From assembly GCF_018141545.1 (NCBI RefSeq), contig NZ_CP064356.1, positions 2,493,001 to 2,557,000 of the forward strand: a stretch of 64,000 nucleotides of DNA. Reading direction: 5' to 3'. Positions within the stretch are counted from its first letter, which is position 1. Each line of letters begins with the position of its first letter. The translations under genes and the position numbers were made by a program. The DNA is from Miltoncostaea oceani (GTDB taxonomy: Bacteria; Actinomycetota; Thermoleophilia; Miltoncostaeales; Miltoncostaeaceae). Positions 40,817-48,343 of this stretch are shown one piece after another. A model generated the notes under the pieces. The model saw only the letters and a program-made list of their open reading frames with translations, was not told the origin of the DNA and searched no databases.

Positions 40817-41497
40817 ATGGGACGTTCACACACGGTCGATGACTACCTCGAGGCGATCTACTTCCTCGCCACCCCGGTCGGTGAGTACGGCCCGATCGTC
40901 AAGGAGGCGCCGGTCCCCGCGGCCCGCGTCGCCGAGATGCTCAGCGTCACGCCGCCGACGGCGAGCGAGATGCTGAAGCGGCTCGAGGCGGAGGGGCTCG
41001 TGGAGCGCGGCCCGCGCAAGGGACCGCTGCTCACCAAGCTCGGCCGCGAGCAGGCGGAGCGCGTGGTGCGCCACCACCGCATCATCGAGCGGTTCCTGAC
41101 CGACTTCATGGGATACACGCCCGCCGAGTCGCACGTCCACGCCGACGAGCTCGGCGACGCGTTCTCGGACGAGATGGTCGAGCGCCTCGCCGAGCAGCTC
41201 GGGCACCCCGACCGCTGCCCCCACGGCTGGCCGGTGGACACCACGCACGAGCAGGAGGAGAACCGCGAGCTGCGGGCCCTCTCCCAGATCGAGTCCGGCG
41301 ACGCGCGCATCGTGCGCCTCGCCGAGCACGACGGCGACCTCCTCCACTGGTTCTACGACCAGGGCCTCGTCCCCGGCACCGAACTGACCGTGCTCCACGC
41401 CGACCACGCGGCCGGCCAGCTGACGATCGAGATCGACGGCGCCGAGCGCGCCATCGGCGAGCGCGCCGCCGCCGGGCTGTACGTCCTCCCCGCCTGA
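40817..41497 (+). CDS. DtxR/MntR-family metal-dependent regulator
   Basis: The 226-residue repressor has a winged-helix (V-A-E-M-L-S-V-T-P-P-T-A-S-E-M-L-K-R-L), a dimerisation/metal domain and a C-terminal SH3-like FeoA domain (about 152-226). The accessory-site ligands of DtxR are kept: His in H-H-R-I-I-E-R, Glu in the same segment, and His in S-H-V-H. The primary-site positions differ: Asp replaces Met10 (D-D-Y-L-E-A-I-Y, as in MntR), Asp replaces Cys102, and Gly/Asp stand at the Glu105/His106 positions. It faces the FEA1-related gene and precedes an iron-type ABC ATPase. Confidence 0.9.
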   Translation: MGRSHTVDDYLEAIYFLATPVGEYGPIVKEAPVPAARVAEMLSVTPPTASEMLKRLEAEGLVERGPRKGPLLTKLGREQAERVVRHHRIIERFLTDFMGYTPAESHVHADELGDAFSDEMVERLAEQLGHPDRCPHGWPVDTTHEQEENRELRALSQIESGDARIVRLAEHDGDLLHWFYDQGLVPGTELTVLHADHAAGQLTIEIDGAERAIGERAAAGLYVLPA

Positions 41498-41527
41498 CGG
41501 CGCCCCCACCGGCCATCCACCGGCGCT

Positions 41528-41537
41528 AAGGTGGACC
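41528..41537. promoter_or_regulatory. AAGGTGGACC element before the iron-type ATPase gene
   Basis: This 10-bp sequence also occurs upstream of the FbpA-like gene (45656-45665). Here it ends 2 bp before the ATG, so it could simply be the ribosome site (AAGGTGG). Its identity with the second site and the shared iron context make a regulator site worth testing. Confidence 0.35.
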
Positions 41538-41539
41538 GA

Positions 41540-42643
41540 ATGCGTGCGCGTCCAGAGACCGCGGTCCCGGTGACGGGCGACCGTCCGAGCGGGCCCGCGC
41601 CGGTGTCGGTCACCGGCCTCTCCAAGTCGTACGGTGACGTCCCCGTGCTCCGCGACGTCGAGCTCCGGGTGCCCGCGGGGGCACTCGTCGCGCTGCTCGG
41701 CCCGAGCGGATGCGGCAAGACCACGCTGCTGCGGACGATCGCCGGACTCGAGCGCCACACCGCCGGCGAGGTGCGCGTCGGGGACCGGCTGCTCGCCGGA
41801 CCCGGCACGTTCGTCCCGCCGGAGCGGCGGCGGGTCGGCATGGTCTTCCAGGACGGGGCGGTCTTCCCCCACCTGAGCGTCGCCCGCAACGTCGGCTACG
41901 GCCTCCCCCGCCGCACCCCCGACCGCGACGCCCGCATCGCCGACGCCCTCGAGCTTGTCGGTCTCGCCGGGTACGGCGACCGGTCGCCCGCGACCCTCTC
42001 CGGCGGCCAGCTGCAGCGGGTCGCCCTGGCGCGCGCGCTCGCGCCGCGACCGGCGGTGATCCTGCTCGACGAGCCGTTCTCCAGCCTCGACGCCCCCCTC
42101 CGCGCCGAGCTGCGCGGCGAGGTGCGCCGCATGCTCACCGCGATCGACGCGACCGCCCTGTTCGTGACCCACGACCAGGAGGAGGCCTTCGTCGTCGGCG
42201 ACGAGGTCGCCCTCATGCTCGACGGCCGCGTCGTGCAGCAGGGCCCGCCGACCCTCCTCTACGAGCAGCCCGCCTCGCGGGAGATCGCGGCGTTCATCGG
42301 CGACGCGAACTTCGTGCCCGGCGACGCCGACGGCGACGGCGCCCGCACCGCGCTCGGCTGGATCCCCCTCGTCGGGGCGCCCGAAGGCGCCGTCGAGGTG
42401 ATGGTCCGCCCCGAGCGGGTCGTCGCGACCGCCGGCGCGACGGCCACCGTCGACGCGATCGAGTACTTCGGCCACGACGCCGTGTACCGCGTCCGCCTCG
42501 ACGACGGCGTCGTGCTGCGCTCGAGGGTCATCGGCGCCCCGGCGCTCGCGCCCGGCGACCGGGTCGACCTCGGGTTCACCGGCCCACCGGCCGTCGCGTG
42601 GCCCGCCGGGCACGCCCTCCCGGCGGCGGTCGCCGCCACCTGA
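41540..42643 (+). CDS. FbpC-type iron(III) ABC transporter ATPase
   Basis: The 367-residue ATPase has Walker A G-P-S-G-C-G-K-T at 54-61, Q-loop V-F-Q-D-G, signature L-S-G-G-Q-L-Q-R-V, Walker B L-L-D-E-P-F-S-S-L-D and switch H in V-T-H-D-Q-E-E-A, followed by a TOBE-type regulatory domain (about 260-365). This layout is that of FbpC/PotA-like importer ATPases. Matching permease and binding-protein genes lie 2.1-5.8 kb downstream rather than adjacent, separated by a FAD enzyme and a glycosyltransferase. The ATG at 41540 has AAGGTGG just before it; a GTG at 41531 is an alternative. Confidence 0.9.
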   Translation: MRARPETAVPVTGDRPSGPAPVSVTGLSKSYGDVPVLRDVELRVPAGALVALLGPSGCGKTTLLRTIAGLERHTAGEVRVGDRLLAGPGTFVPPERRRVGMVFQDGAVFPHLSVARNVGYGLPRRTPDRDARIADALELVGLAGYGDRSPATLSGGQLQRVALARALAPRPAVILLDEPFSSLDAPLRAELRGEVRRMLTAIDATALFVTHDQEEAFVVGDEVALMLDGRVVQQGPPTLLYEQPASREIAAFIGDANFVPGDADGDGARTALGWIPLVGAPEGAVEVMVRPERVVATAGATATVDAIEYFGHDAVYRVRLDDGVVLRSRVIGAPALAPGDRVDLGFTGPPAVAWPAGHALPAAVAAT

Positions 42644-44037
42644 GCACGACCCCGCCCGACGCCGATCTGCTGGTGCTGGGCGGCGGCCCCGCCGGTGTCG
42701 GCGCCGCCTTCCGCGCCGCCCGCGACGGGCACCGGGTCACCCTCCTCGAACGCGCACCCCGGCTCGGCGGGGCCGCGGCGAGCCACACCGTCGCGGGGCA
42801 CCGGGTCGACCTCGGCAGCCACCGGCTGCACGCCTCCATCGACCCGGGGATCCTGGACGAGCTGCGGGCGCTGCTCGGGGACGACCTGCAGGAACGCGTC
42901 CGCAACGGGCGCATCCGCCTCGAGGGCCGCTGGATCGGGTTCCCCCTGCGCCCCCTCGACCTGGTGCGCCACATGCCGCCGGGGATGACGCTCGGCGCGC
43001 TGCGCGACATGGCGACCGCCCGGCGGCGCGCCCCGCGGCGCGACACGTTCGACGAGGTGCTGCGGGCCGCCCTCGGCCCGACGATCTGCGACCGCTTCTA
43101 CCTCCCCTACGCCCGCAAGATCTGGGGGGTGGACCCGTCGGAGCTGAGCGGCGAGCAGGCGCGCCGGCGCGTCGCGGCACGCTCGCCCGGCGGGCTGGCG
43201 CGACGGCTCGTCGCCCGCGGCGCCGCCGGCAAGCGCACGTTCCTCTCCCCCGCCCGCGGCTACGGCCAGATCACCGAGGCGCTCGCCGACGCCGCCCGCG
43301 CCCACGGGGCCCGCATCGAGACCGGGACCGAGGTCACCGCCGTCGCGCTCGGGACCGGCGGCGCGCGCGTCACCCTGGCCGACGGGCGCGAGCTGTCGGC
43401 GCCCCGGGTCTGGTCGACGATCCCCCTCACGGCCCTCGCCGCGATGGCGCGGCCCGCGCCCCCGGACGACGTCCGCGCCGCGGCCGGGGCCCTGCGCTTC
43501 CGCGCGATGCTCCTCGTCTACCTCGTGCTCGACACCCCGCGGTTCACGCCGTTCGACGCCCACTACCTGCCGGACGGGGACACGCCGCTGACGCGCGTCT
43601 CGGAGCCGAAGAACTACCGCGACGGCGACGACCCCGCCGCGACGACGGTGCTGTGCGCCGAGATCCCGTGCGACCCGGGCGACGCGTTGTGGACGGCGTC
43701 CGACGCCGACCTCGGGAGGATCGCGGCCGACGGGCTCGTGGCCTGCGGCCTACCGCGCCCGCGCGTCGTGGCGGTGGAGGTGGCCCGCCTGCCCCAGGCC
43801 TACCCCGTCCTGCGCGAGGGCTTCGCGGTGCACCTGGAGCGCCTGGACGCGTGGGCCGACGCGCAGCCCTCCCTGCTCACCCTGGGCCGCCAGGGGCTGT
43901 TCGTCCACGACAACGCCCACCACGCGCTCGCCATGGCGTGGGCCGCCGCCGACTGCCTGCGCCCGGACGGCGGGTTCGACGACGCCGCGTGGGCCGCCGC
44001 CCGCGCGCGGTTCGCGACGCATGTCGTCGAGGACTGA
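42640..44037 (+). CDS. FAD-dependent oxidoreductase (amine-oxidase/PPOX/UGM-like fold)
   Basis: About 465 residues. The N-terminal strand and loop L-L-V-L-G-G-G-P-A-G-V-G-A-A, with L-L-E-R-A downstream, bind FAD; G-S-H-R-L-H, F-Y-L-P-Y-A-R-K-I-W-G and the late R-Q-G-L-F-V-H-D-N region are typical of amine-oxidase-like flavoproteins and of sugar-mutase relatives. A catalytic role on a lipid or sugar nucleotide is plausible. The start is drawn at CTG 42640, overlapping the FbpC stop as CTGA; the GTG at 42598 would add an Arg-rich stretch and the GTG at 42673 would cut the FAD strand. Confidence 0.85.
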   Translation: MSTTPPDADLLVLGGGPAGVGAAFRAARDGHRVTLLERAPRLGGAAASHTVAGHRVDLGSHRLHASIDPGILDELRALLGDDLQERVRNGRIRLEGRWIGFPLRPLDLVRHMPPGMTLGALRDMATARRRAPRRDTFDEVLRAALGPTICDRFYLPYARKIWGVDPSELSGEQARRRVAARSPGGLARRLVARGAAGKRTFLSPARGYGQITEALADAARAHGARIETGTEVTAVALGTGGARVTLADGRELSAPRVWSTIPLTALAAMARPAPPDDVRAAAGALRFRAMLLVYLVLDTPRFTPFDAHYLPDGDTPLTRVSEPKNYRDGDDPAATTVLCAEIPCDPGDALWTASDADLGRIAADGLVACGLPRPRVVAVEVARLPQAYPVLREGFAVHLERLDAWADAQPSLLTLGRQGLFVHDNAHHALAMAWAAADCLRPDGGFDDAAWAAARARFATHVVED

Positions 44038-45435
44038 CGAGCCGGAGTTGAGCTCGCGGTGGACCGCCGGGACCACCCGCCGCAGGTAGGACCCGAGCCG
44101 CACGAACGAGCGGCCGTGCTCGCGGAAACGGTACCCGATCGGCACCTCCGCGTAGGCGAAGCCCTTGCCCAGCAGGTCCAGCGTCAGCACCTGCGCGTAG
44201 TTGAAGTCGTGGACGATCTCGGCCCGTCGCGCGGCGGCGGGCGACAGGGCGCGGTAGCCGCTCTGGCCGTCGGCGACGCGACGGCGGGCGACCACCGACA
44301 GCGCCCGGGTGAGCACCCGGTTGCCGAGGCGCCGGTGCGGCAGCATGCGCTCGATGTTCCCGTCGAAGCGCGAGCCGACGACGTAGTCGGCGCGGCCGTC
44401 GAGGACCGGGGCCACCATCGCGCCGAGCTCCTCGGGGGCGTACTCGCCGTCGGCATCGCAGAACGCCACGGCCGCCGCCCCGAGGTCCACGCCCTCGGCG
44501 AGTCCGCGCCGGACGGCGGCCCCGAGCCCCCGGTTGCGCCCCATGCGGACGACGCGTGCGCCGGCCGCGGCGGCGCGCTCGGCGGTGCGGTCCGACGACC
44601 CGTCGTCGACGACCACCACGACGACGGGGCGGCCCGCGACGCGCGCCGGGGCCCGGCGGACGACCGCCGCGACGGTCTCCTCCTCGTCGTGCGCGGGCAG
44701 CACCAGCACCACCGGCGCCCCGGCGCCGACGGGCACGGGCGCCGGGCGGGGGGGCGGGTCGGCCGGCAGCCGCAGGCGGCCGAACAGGCCCGGCGCCGGG
44801 TGCAGCGCCCCGACGGCACCCGCCACCAGCGCATACGCCGTCTTCAGCGCGTGCGCGGTGACGGCCGCCGCGAGGGCCTGCCCGGGGTCGGCGCCGAGGC
44901 CCACCAGGGCGGCCGTCGCCGCCGCCTCGTAGGTGCCGATCCCCCCCGGCGTGATCGCCACGGTCTGGGCGGCGATCGTCACCGCAGTCACCAGGGCGGC
45001 GTCGGTCGCGGAGAGGTCGATGCCCGCCCAGCCGGCGCACGACCACACCAGGACGCTCTCGAGGAGCCACGCGACCGCGGCCCCCGGCAGCGCGAGCGCC
45101 AGCCACCCCCGGCCGGGGGTGCCCGCGCGGCGCACGACGCGGCCGAGCCAGGCCGCGGCGGCCAGCAGCACGACCCCCGAGGCGATCGCGAGCGGGATCC
45201 GCGCGCCGCCCACCAGCTCCTCCGCGAGACCCGGGCCGAGGAGCGCGGCGATCGCGACGACCGCGAGCACGTCGGCGGCCCGCAGCAGCACCGTCGACGC
45301 CGTCGCGGCGCCGACCGGGACCCGCGCCCGGCGCACGGCCGACACGACCCGCAGCGGCTCGCCGAGGCGCAGCGGCAGCAGGTGGTTGCCGGCGAGCGCG
45401 ACGTGGATCGCCGCCAGCGACTGGCCCATCCCCAA
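43750..45435 (-). CDS. Flippase-like membrane domain fused to a GT2 glycosyltransferase
   Basis: The intact frame starts with a TTG at 45435, but similarity to the family continues 5' of it (next entry). The N-terminal half has membrane helices of the LPG-synthase/UPF0104 type (G-N-H-L-L-P-L-R-L-G-E-P, G-G-I-G-T-Y-E-A), and the C-terminal half is a GT2 domain with L-P-A-H-D-E-E-E-T, V-V-D-D-G-S-S-D and F-C-D-A-D-G, close to polyprenyl-phosphate mannosyltransferases. The order is the reverse of archaeal AglD. The final 95 codons run antisense through the 3' end of the FAD enzyme gene, giving a 288-bp convergent overlap. Confidence 0.8.
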   Translation of the reverse strand: MGMGQSLAAIHVALAGNHLLPLRLGEPLRVVSAVRRARVPVGAATASTVLLRAADVLAVVAIAALLGPGLAEELVGGARIPLAIASGVVLLAAAAWLGRVVRRAGTPGRGWLALALPGAAVAWLLESVLVWSCAGWAGIDLSATDAALVTAVTIAAQTVAITPGGIGTYEAAATAALVGLGADPGQALAAAVTAHALKTAYALVAGAVGALHPAPGLFGRLRLPADPPPRPAPVPVGAGAPVVLVLPAHDEEETVAAVVRRAPARVAGRPVVVVVVDDGSSDRTAERAAAAGARVVRMGRNRGLGAAVRRGLAEGVDLGAAAVAFCDADGEYAPEELGAMVAPVLDGRADYVVGSRFDGNIERMLPHRRLGNRVLTRALSVVARRRVADGQSGYRALSPAAARRAEIVHDFNYAQVLTLDLLGKGFAYAEVPIGYRFREHGRSFVRLGSYLRRVVPAVHRELNSGSSVLDDMRREPRAGGGPRGVVEPAVRAQAVGGGPRHGERVVGVVVDEQPLAAQGEQGGLRVGPRVQALQVHREALAQDGVGLGQAGHLHRHDARAR

Positions 45436-45653
45436 CCCCGGCAGCGCACGCGACCACAGCCCCGCCCGGAGGACGAAGGCCGCGAGGTACGCCGCGAGGG
45501 CGACCGCGAGGCCGACGGGGTCGGTCAGCGCCGCGCGGGCGGCGGTCCCGAGGGCGGCGGCATCGACGGTGACCGCGACGTAGACGGCGCTCGCCGCGAG
45601 GGCCAGGACACCGAGGGTGAGGACGAGACGACGGGGGACGTCGGACCCTTCAT
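45436..45653 (-). other. Probable N-terminal part of the flippase-GT2 gene, out of frame with its ATG
   Basis: Upstream of the TTG at 45435 the same frame reads without a stop through R-R-L-V-L-T-L-G-V-L and A-A-Y-L-A-A-F-V-L-R-A-G-L, a membrane-helix pattern that fits the UPF0104 domain. That frame has no ATG, GTG or TTG here. The natural ATG (45653-45651), with AAGG 10 bases upstream, is one frame away, so one extra G in its A-A-G-G-G run would join them. A real frameshift, a sequence error or a non-standard start are all possible. Confidence 0.6.
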
Positions 45654-45655
45654 CG

Positions 45656-45690
45656 AAGGTGGACCTTATATCGAACGGCGGCTGACCTTA
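45656..45690. promoter_or_regulatory. Candidate metal-regulator site and promoter of the FbpA-like gene
   Basis: AAGGT and ACCTT (45656-45660 and 45663-45667) form a short inverted repeat in AAGGTGGACCTTA. GACCTTA occurs at 45662-45668 and again at 45684-45690, two helical turns later. The patch is A/T-rich and TTACACT resembles a -10 box. The first 10 bp, AAGGTGGACC, recur before fbpC (41528-41537). Control by the DtxR/MntR-family regulator is inferred. Confidence 0.45.
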
Positions 45691-45743
45691 CACTGCGGTC
45701 CGTCCCGCGGAGAGGCGGGCGGACGACGACCGGGAGGCGGGGC

Positions 45744-46757
45744 GTGAGGCGAGCGATCGCGGTGGGGTTGCTGGGGCTGGCGGGCCTGGTGGGGGCCCTG
45801 GCGCTGAGCGGGTGCGGAGGAGGCGACCGCGACGCGCTGACCATCTACACCGGGCGCACCGAGAGCCTGGTCGGGCCGCTGCTCGAGCGCTTCTCCGAGG
45901 AGAACGACGTCGCGATCGACGTGCGGTACGGCGACACGAACGACCTCGCGCTGCTCATCGCCACCGAGGGGGACCGCTCCCCCGCCGACGTCTACTGGGG
46001 CCAGAGCCCCGGCGCGACGGCCTACCTGGCCGGGCGCGACCTGCTCGCCCCCCTGCCGGCCGCGACGCTCGAGAAGGTCGCCCCCGGCTTCGAGGACCGC
46101 GACGGCCGCTGGGTCGGCGTCAGCGGCCGCGAGCGCACCCTCGTCTACAACCGGGACGCCGTCGCGGAGGGGGACCTGCCGCAGTCGGTGTTCGACCTCA
46201 CGTCGCCCCGGTTCCGCGACCGGGTCGCGGTCGCCCCGTCCAACGGCTCGTTCCAGGACTTCATCACCGCGATGCGGACCCTGGAGGGCGAGGAGGCGAC
46301 GGCCGACTGGCTCCGCGCGATGGTCGAGAACGGCGTGAGGACCTACGCCAACAACAACGCCATCGTCGAGGCCGTCGGACGCGGCGAAGTCGACATGGGC
46401 CTCGTCAACCACTACTACAACTACCGCTTCCTGGCGGAGGACCCGAGCCTGCCGAGCCGCAACCACCAGTTCGCGGACGGCGACATCGGCAACCTCGTCA
46501 TCCCGTCGTCGGCGAGCGTCCTGGCGAGCTCCGACGACCAGGAGACGGCGCAGCGGTTCATCGACTTCCTCCTGACCGCGGAGTCCCAGACCTACTTCGC
46601 CGAGGAGACCTTCGAGTACCCCCTCGCCGACGGCGTGCCGCCCGCCGACGGGGTCCCGCCGCTGTCGTCGCTGAAGCCCCCCGCCGGTGAGCGCGCCGAC
46701 GAGCTCGGCGACATCGAGCAGACGGGGAAGCTGATCGCGGAGAGCGGCCTCAACTGA
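45744..46757 (+). CDS. FbpA-type iron(III)-binding lipoprotein of an ABC importer
   Basis: The 337-residue product has a signal peptide with lipobox L-S-G-C (Cys24) and the class II binding-protein fold (T-I-Y-T-G-R-T-E-S, the I-Y-S/T-x-R-x-E pattern of ferric-binding proteins). The iron ligands are visible as the tyrosine cluster N-H-Y-Y-N-Y-R, Tyr224 and Tyr225. It should deliver iron to the FbpB-like permease encoded next and the FbpC-like ATPase encoded upstream. The start is GTG with GGGAGG nearby. A candidate regulatory site lies 50-90 bp upstream. Confidence 0.9.
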   Translation: MRRAIAVGLLGLAGLVGALALSGCGGGDRDALTIYTGRTESLVGPLLERFSEENDVAIDVRYGDTNDLALLIATEGDRSPADVYWGQSPGATAYLAGRDLLAPLPAATLEKVAPGFEDRDGRWVGVSGRERTLVYNRDAVAEGDLPQSVFDLTSPRFRDRVAVAPSNGSFQDFITAMRTLEGEEATADWLRAMVENGVRTYANNNAIVEAVGRGEVDMGLVNHYYNYRFLAEDPSLPSRNHQFADGDIGNLVIPSSASVLASSDDQETAQRFIDFLLTAESQTYFAEETFEYPLADGVPPADGVPPLSSLKPPAGERADELGDIEQTGKLIAESGLN

Positions 46758-48343
46758 GCTCCGACACCCCACGGGTCAGGGCCGCCGGGCTGCGCCTGGT
46801 GGTCCTGCTGCTGGCGGCGCCGTTCGCGGCGCCGCTGGCGTACCTCGTCGTCCGCACCATCGACGAGGGCGGCGCGGCCGGGATCATCACCGACGCCGCG
46901 CTGCTCGGCCCGCTCGGGCGCAGCCTGCTGCTGGCGGCCAGCGTCGCCGCGGCCGCCGCCGCGATCGGCACCCTCGCCGCGTGGCTGGTGATGCGCACCG
47001 ACCTGCCGGGCCGGCGGGTGCTGCGCCTCCTGCTCCCCCTGCCCCTGGTGCTGCCGTCGTTCATCGGCGCGTTCGCCCTGATCGCGGCGTTCGCCCCCGG
47101 CGGCCTGATCGAGGAGGTCCTCGGCGTCGGAGGGCTTCCCGAGGTCGGCGGCTTCCGCGGTGCGTTCGTCGTGCTGACGCTCCTGACGTACCCGTACGTG
47201 TACCTGCCCGCCGCCGCCCGGCTGCGGCAGCTGCCGCCCTCCATGGAGGAGTCGGCCCGGCTGCTCGGCAGCGGCCCCCTCGCCACGTTCCGCTCGGTGG
47301 TGCTGCCCCAGGCCTGGCCGGCGATCGCCGGCGGCGGGCTGCTGGTGTTCCTCTACGTGATCGCCGACTTCGGCGCGGTGCAGCTGCTGCGGTACGACAC
47401 GCTGACCCGGGCGATCTACGCGAACCGGCTGATCGACCCCGCCGTCGCCGCGACCCTCAGCCTCGCGCTCGGCGTCCTCGCGATCCTCGTCGTCGTCGGC
47501 CAGCGCGCCATGACGCGCGGCGGCGGCCCCGACACCCGGCGCGGCGGCCGGCCCCTGGTGGTGCCGCTCGGGCGCTGGCGGGCCCCCGCCCTCGCCTTCA
47601 CCGGGCTGCTCCTCACGCTCGCGCTGGTCGCGCCGCTGGCCGTGCTCGGCTACTGGGCCGTCCGCGGCGCCGCCGAGGGGACCGACCGCCCGAACTCGTT
47701 CGTGTCGGACCCCGCCCGCCTCGTGGAGCCGGCCGTCAACACGTCGGTCGCGGGCGCCTCCGCCGCCGTCGTGGCGGTGATCGTGGTGCTGCCGGTGGCC
47801 TTCCTGACCGTCCGCCACCGGGGGCGGCTCGGGAGCGGCGCCGACGCCCTGATCACCGGTGGGTTCGCGCTCCCGGGCATCGTGATCGCGCTCGCACTCG
47901 CGTTCTGGACGTTGAACAGCCCCGGCGCGATCGGCGCGCTCTACCAGACCCTCCCCCTGCTGGTCGGCGCCTACGCGCTCCATTTCGGCGCCCTCGCGCT
48001 CGGCCCGGCGCGGATCGCGGTGGCGAGCGTCCCGCGCCGCCTCGACGACGCCGCCCGCACGCTGGGCCACGGGCGCCTCTCGCGTCTCTGGACGGTCGAC
48101 CTGCCGCTCATGGCCCCGGGCCTCGCCGCCGGCGCCGGGCTGGTGCTGCTGTCGGCCATGAAGGAGCTCCCCGTGACCCTGCTGCTCGCGCCCGCCGGGT
48201 TCCCGACGCTCGCGACACGGGTGTGGAGCGCCGCCGAGGACGCGTTCTGGGCGGACGCGAGCATCGCCGCGCTCCTACTGGTCGCCGTGTCGGGCGTGCT
48301 GACGTGGCTGCTGGTGGTGCGGCGCGGGCGGGCGCTGGGGTGA
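46754..48343 (+). CDS. FbpB-type ABC importer permease, two fused halves
   Basis: The 529-residue protein has about twelve membrane helices arranged as two homologous halves, the layout of FbpB iron permeases. Each half carries an EAA-type loop (L-P-P-S-M-E-E-S-A-R-L-L-G-S-G in the first and R-L-D-D-A-A-R-T-L-G in the second) that contacts the ATPase. The start is drawn at CTG 46754, overlapping the FbpA stop (CTGA), because the GTG at 46799 would lose the positively charged N-terminal residues R-V-R-A-A-G-L-R before helix 1. Both starts are possible. Confidence 0.9.
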   Translation: MSSDTPRVRAAGLRLVVLLLAAPFAAPLAYLVVRTIDEGGAAGIITDAALLGPLGRSLLLAASVAAAAAAIGTLAAWLVMRTDLPGRRVLRLLLPLPLVLPSFIGAFALIAAFAPGGLIEEVLGVGGLPEVGGFRGAFVVLTLLTYPYVYLPAAARLRQLPPSMEESARLLGSGPLATFRSVVLPQAWPAIAGGGLLVFLYVIADFGAVQLLRYDTLTRAIYANRLIDPAVAATLSLALGVLAILVVVGQRAMTRGGGPDTRRGGRPLVVPLGRWRAPALAFTGLLLTLALVAPLAVLGYWAVRGAAEGTDRPNSFVSDPARLVEPAVNTSVAGASAAVVAVIVVLPVAFLTVRHRGRLGSGADALITGGFALPGIVIALALAFWTLNSPGAIGALYQTLPLLVGAYALHFGALALGPARIAVASVPRRLDDAARTLGHGRLSRLWTVDLPLMAPGLAAGAGLVLLSAMKELPVTLLLAPAGFPTLATRVWSAAEDAFWADASIAALLLVAVSGVLTWLLVVRRGRALG

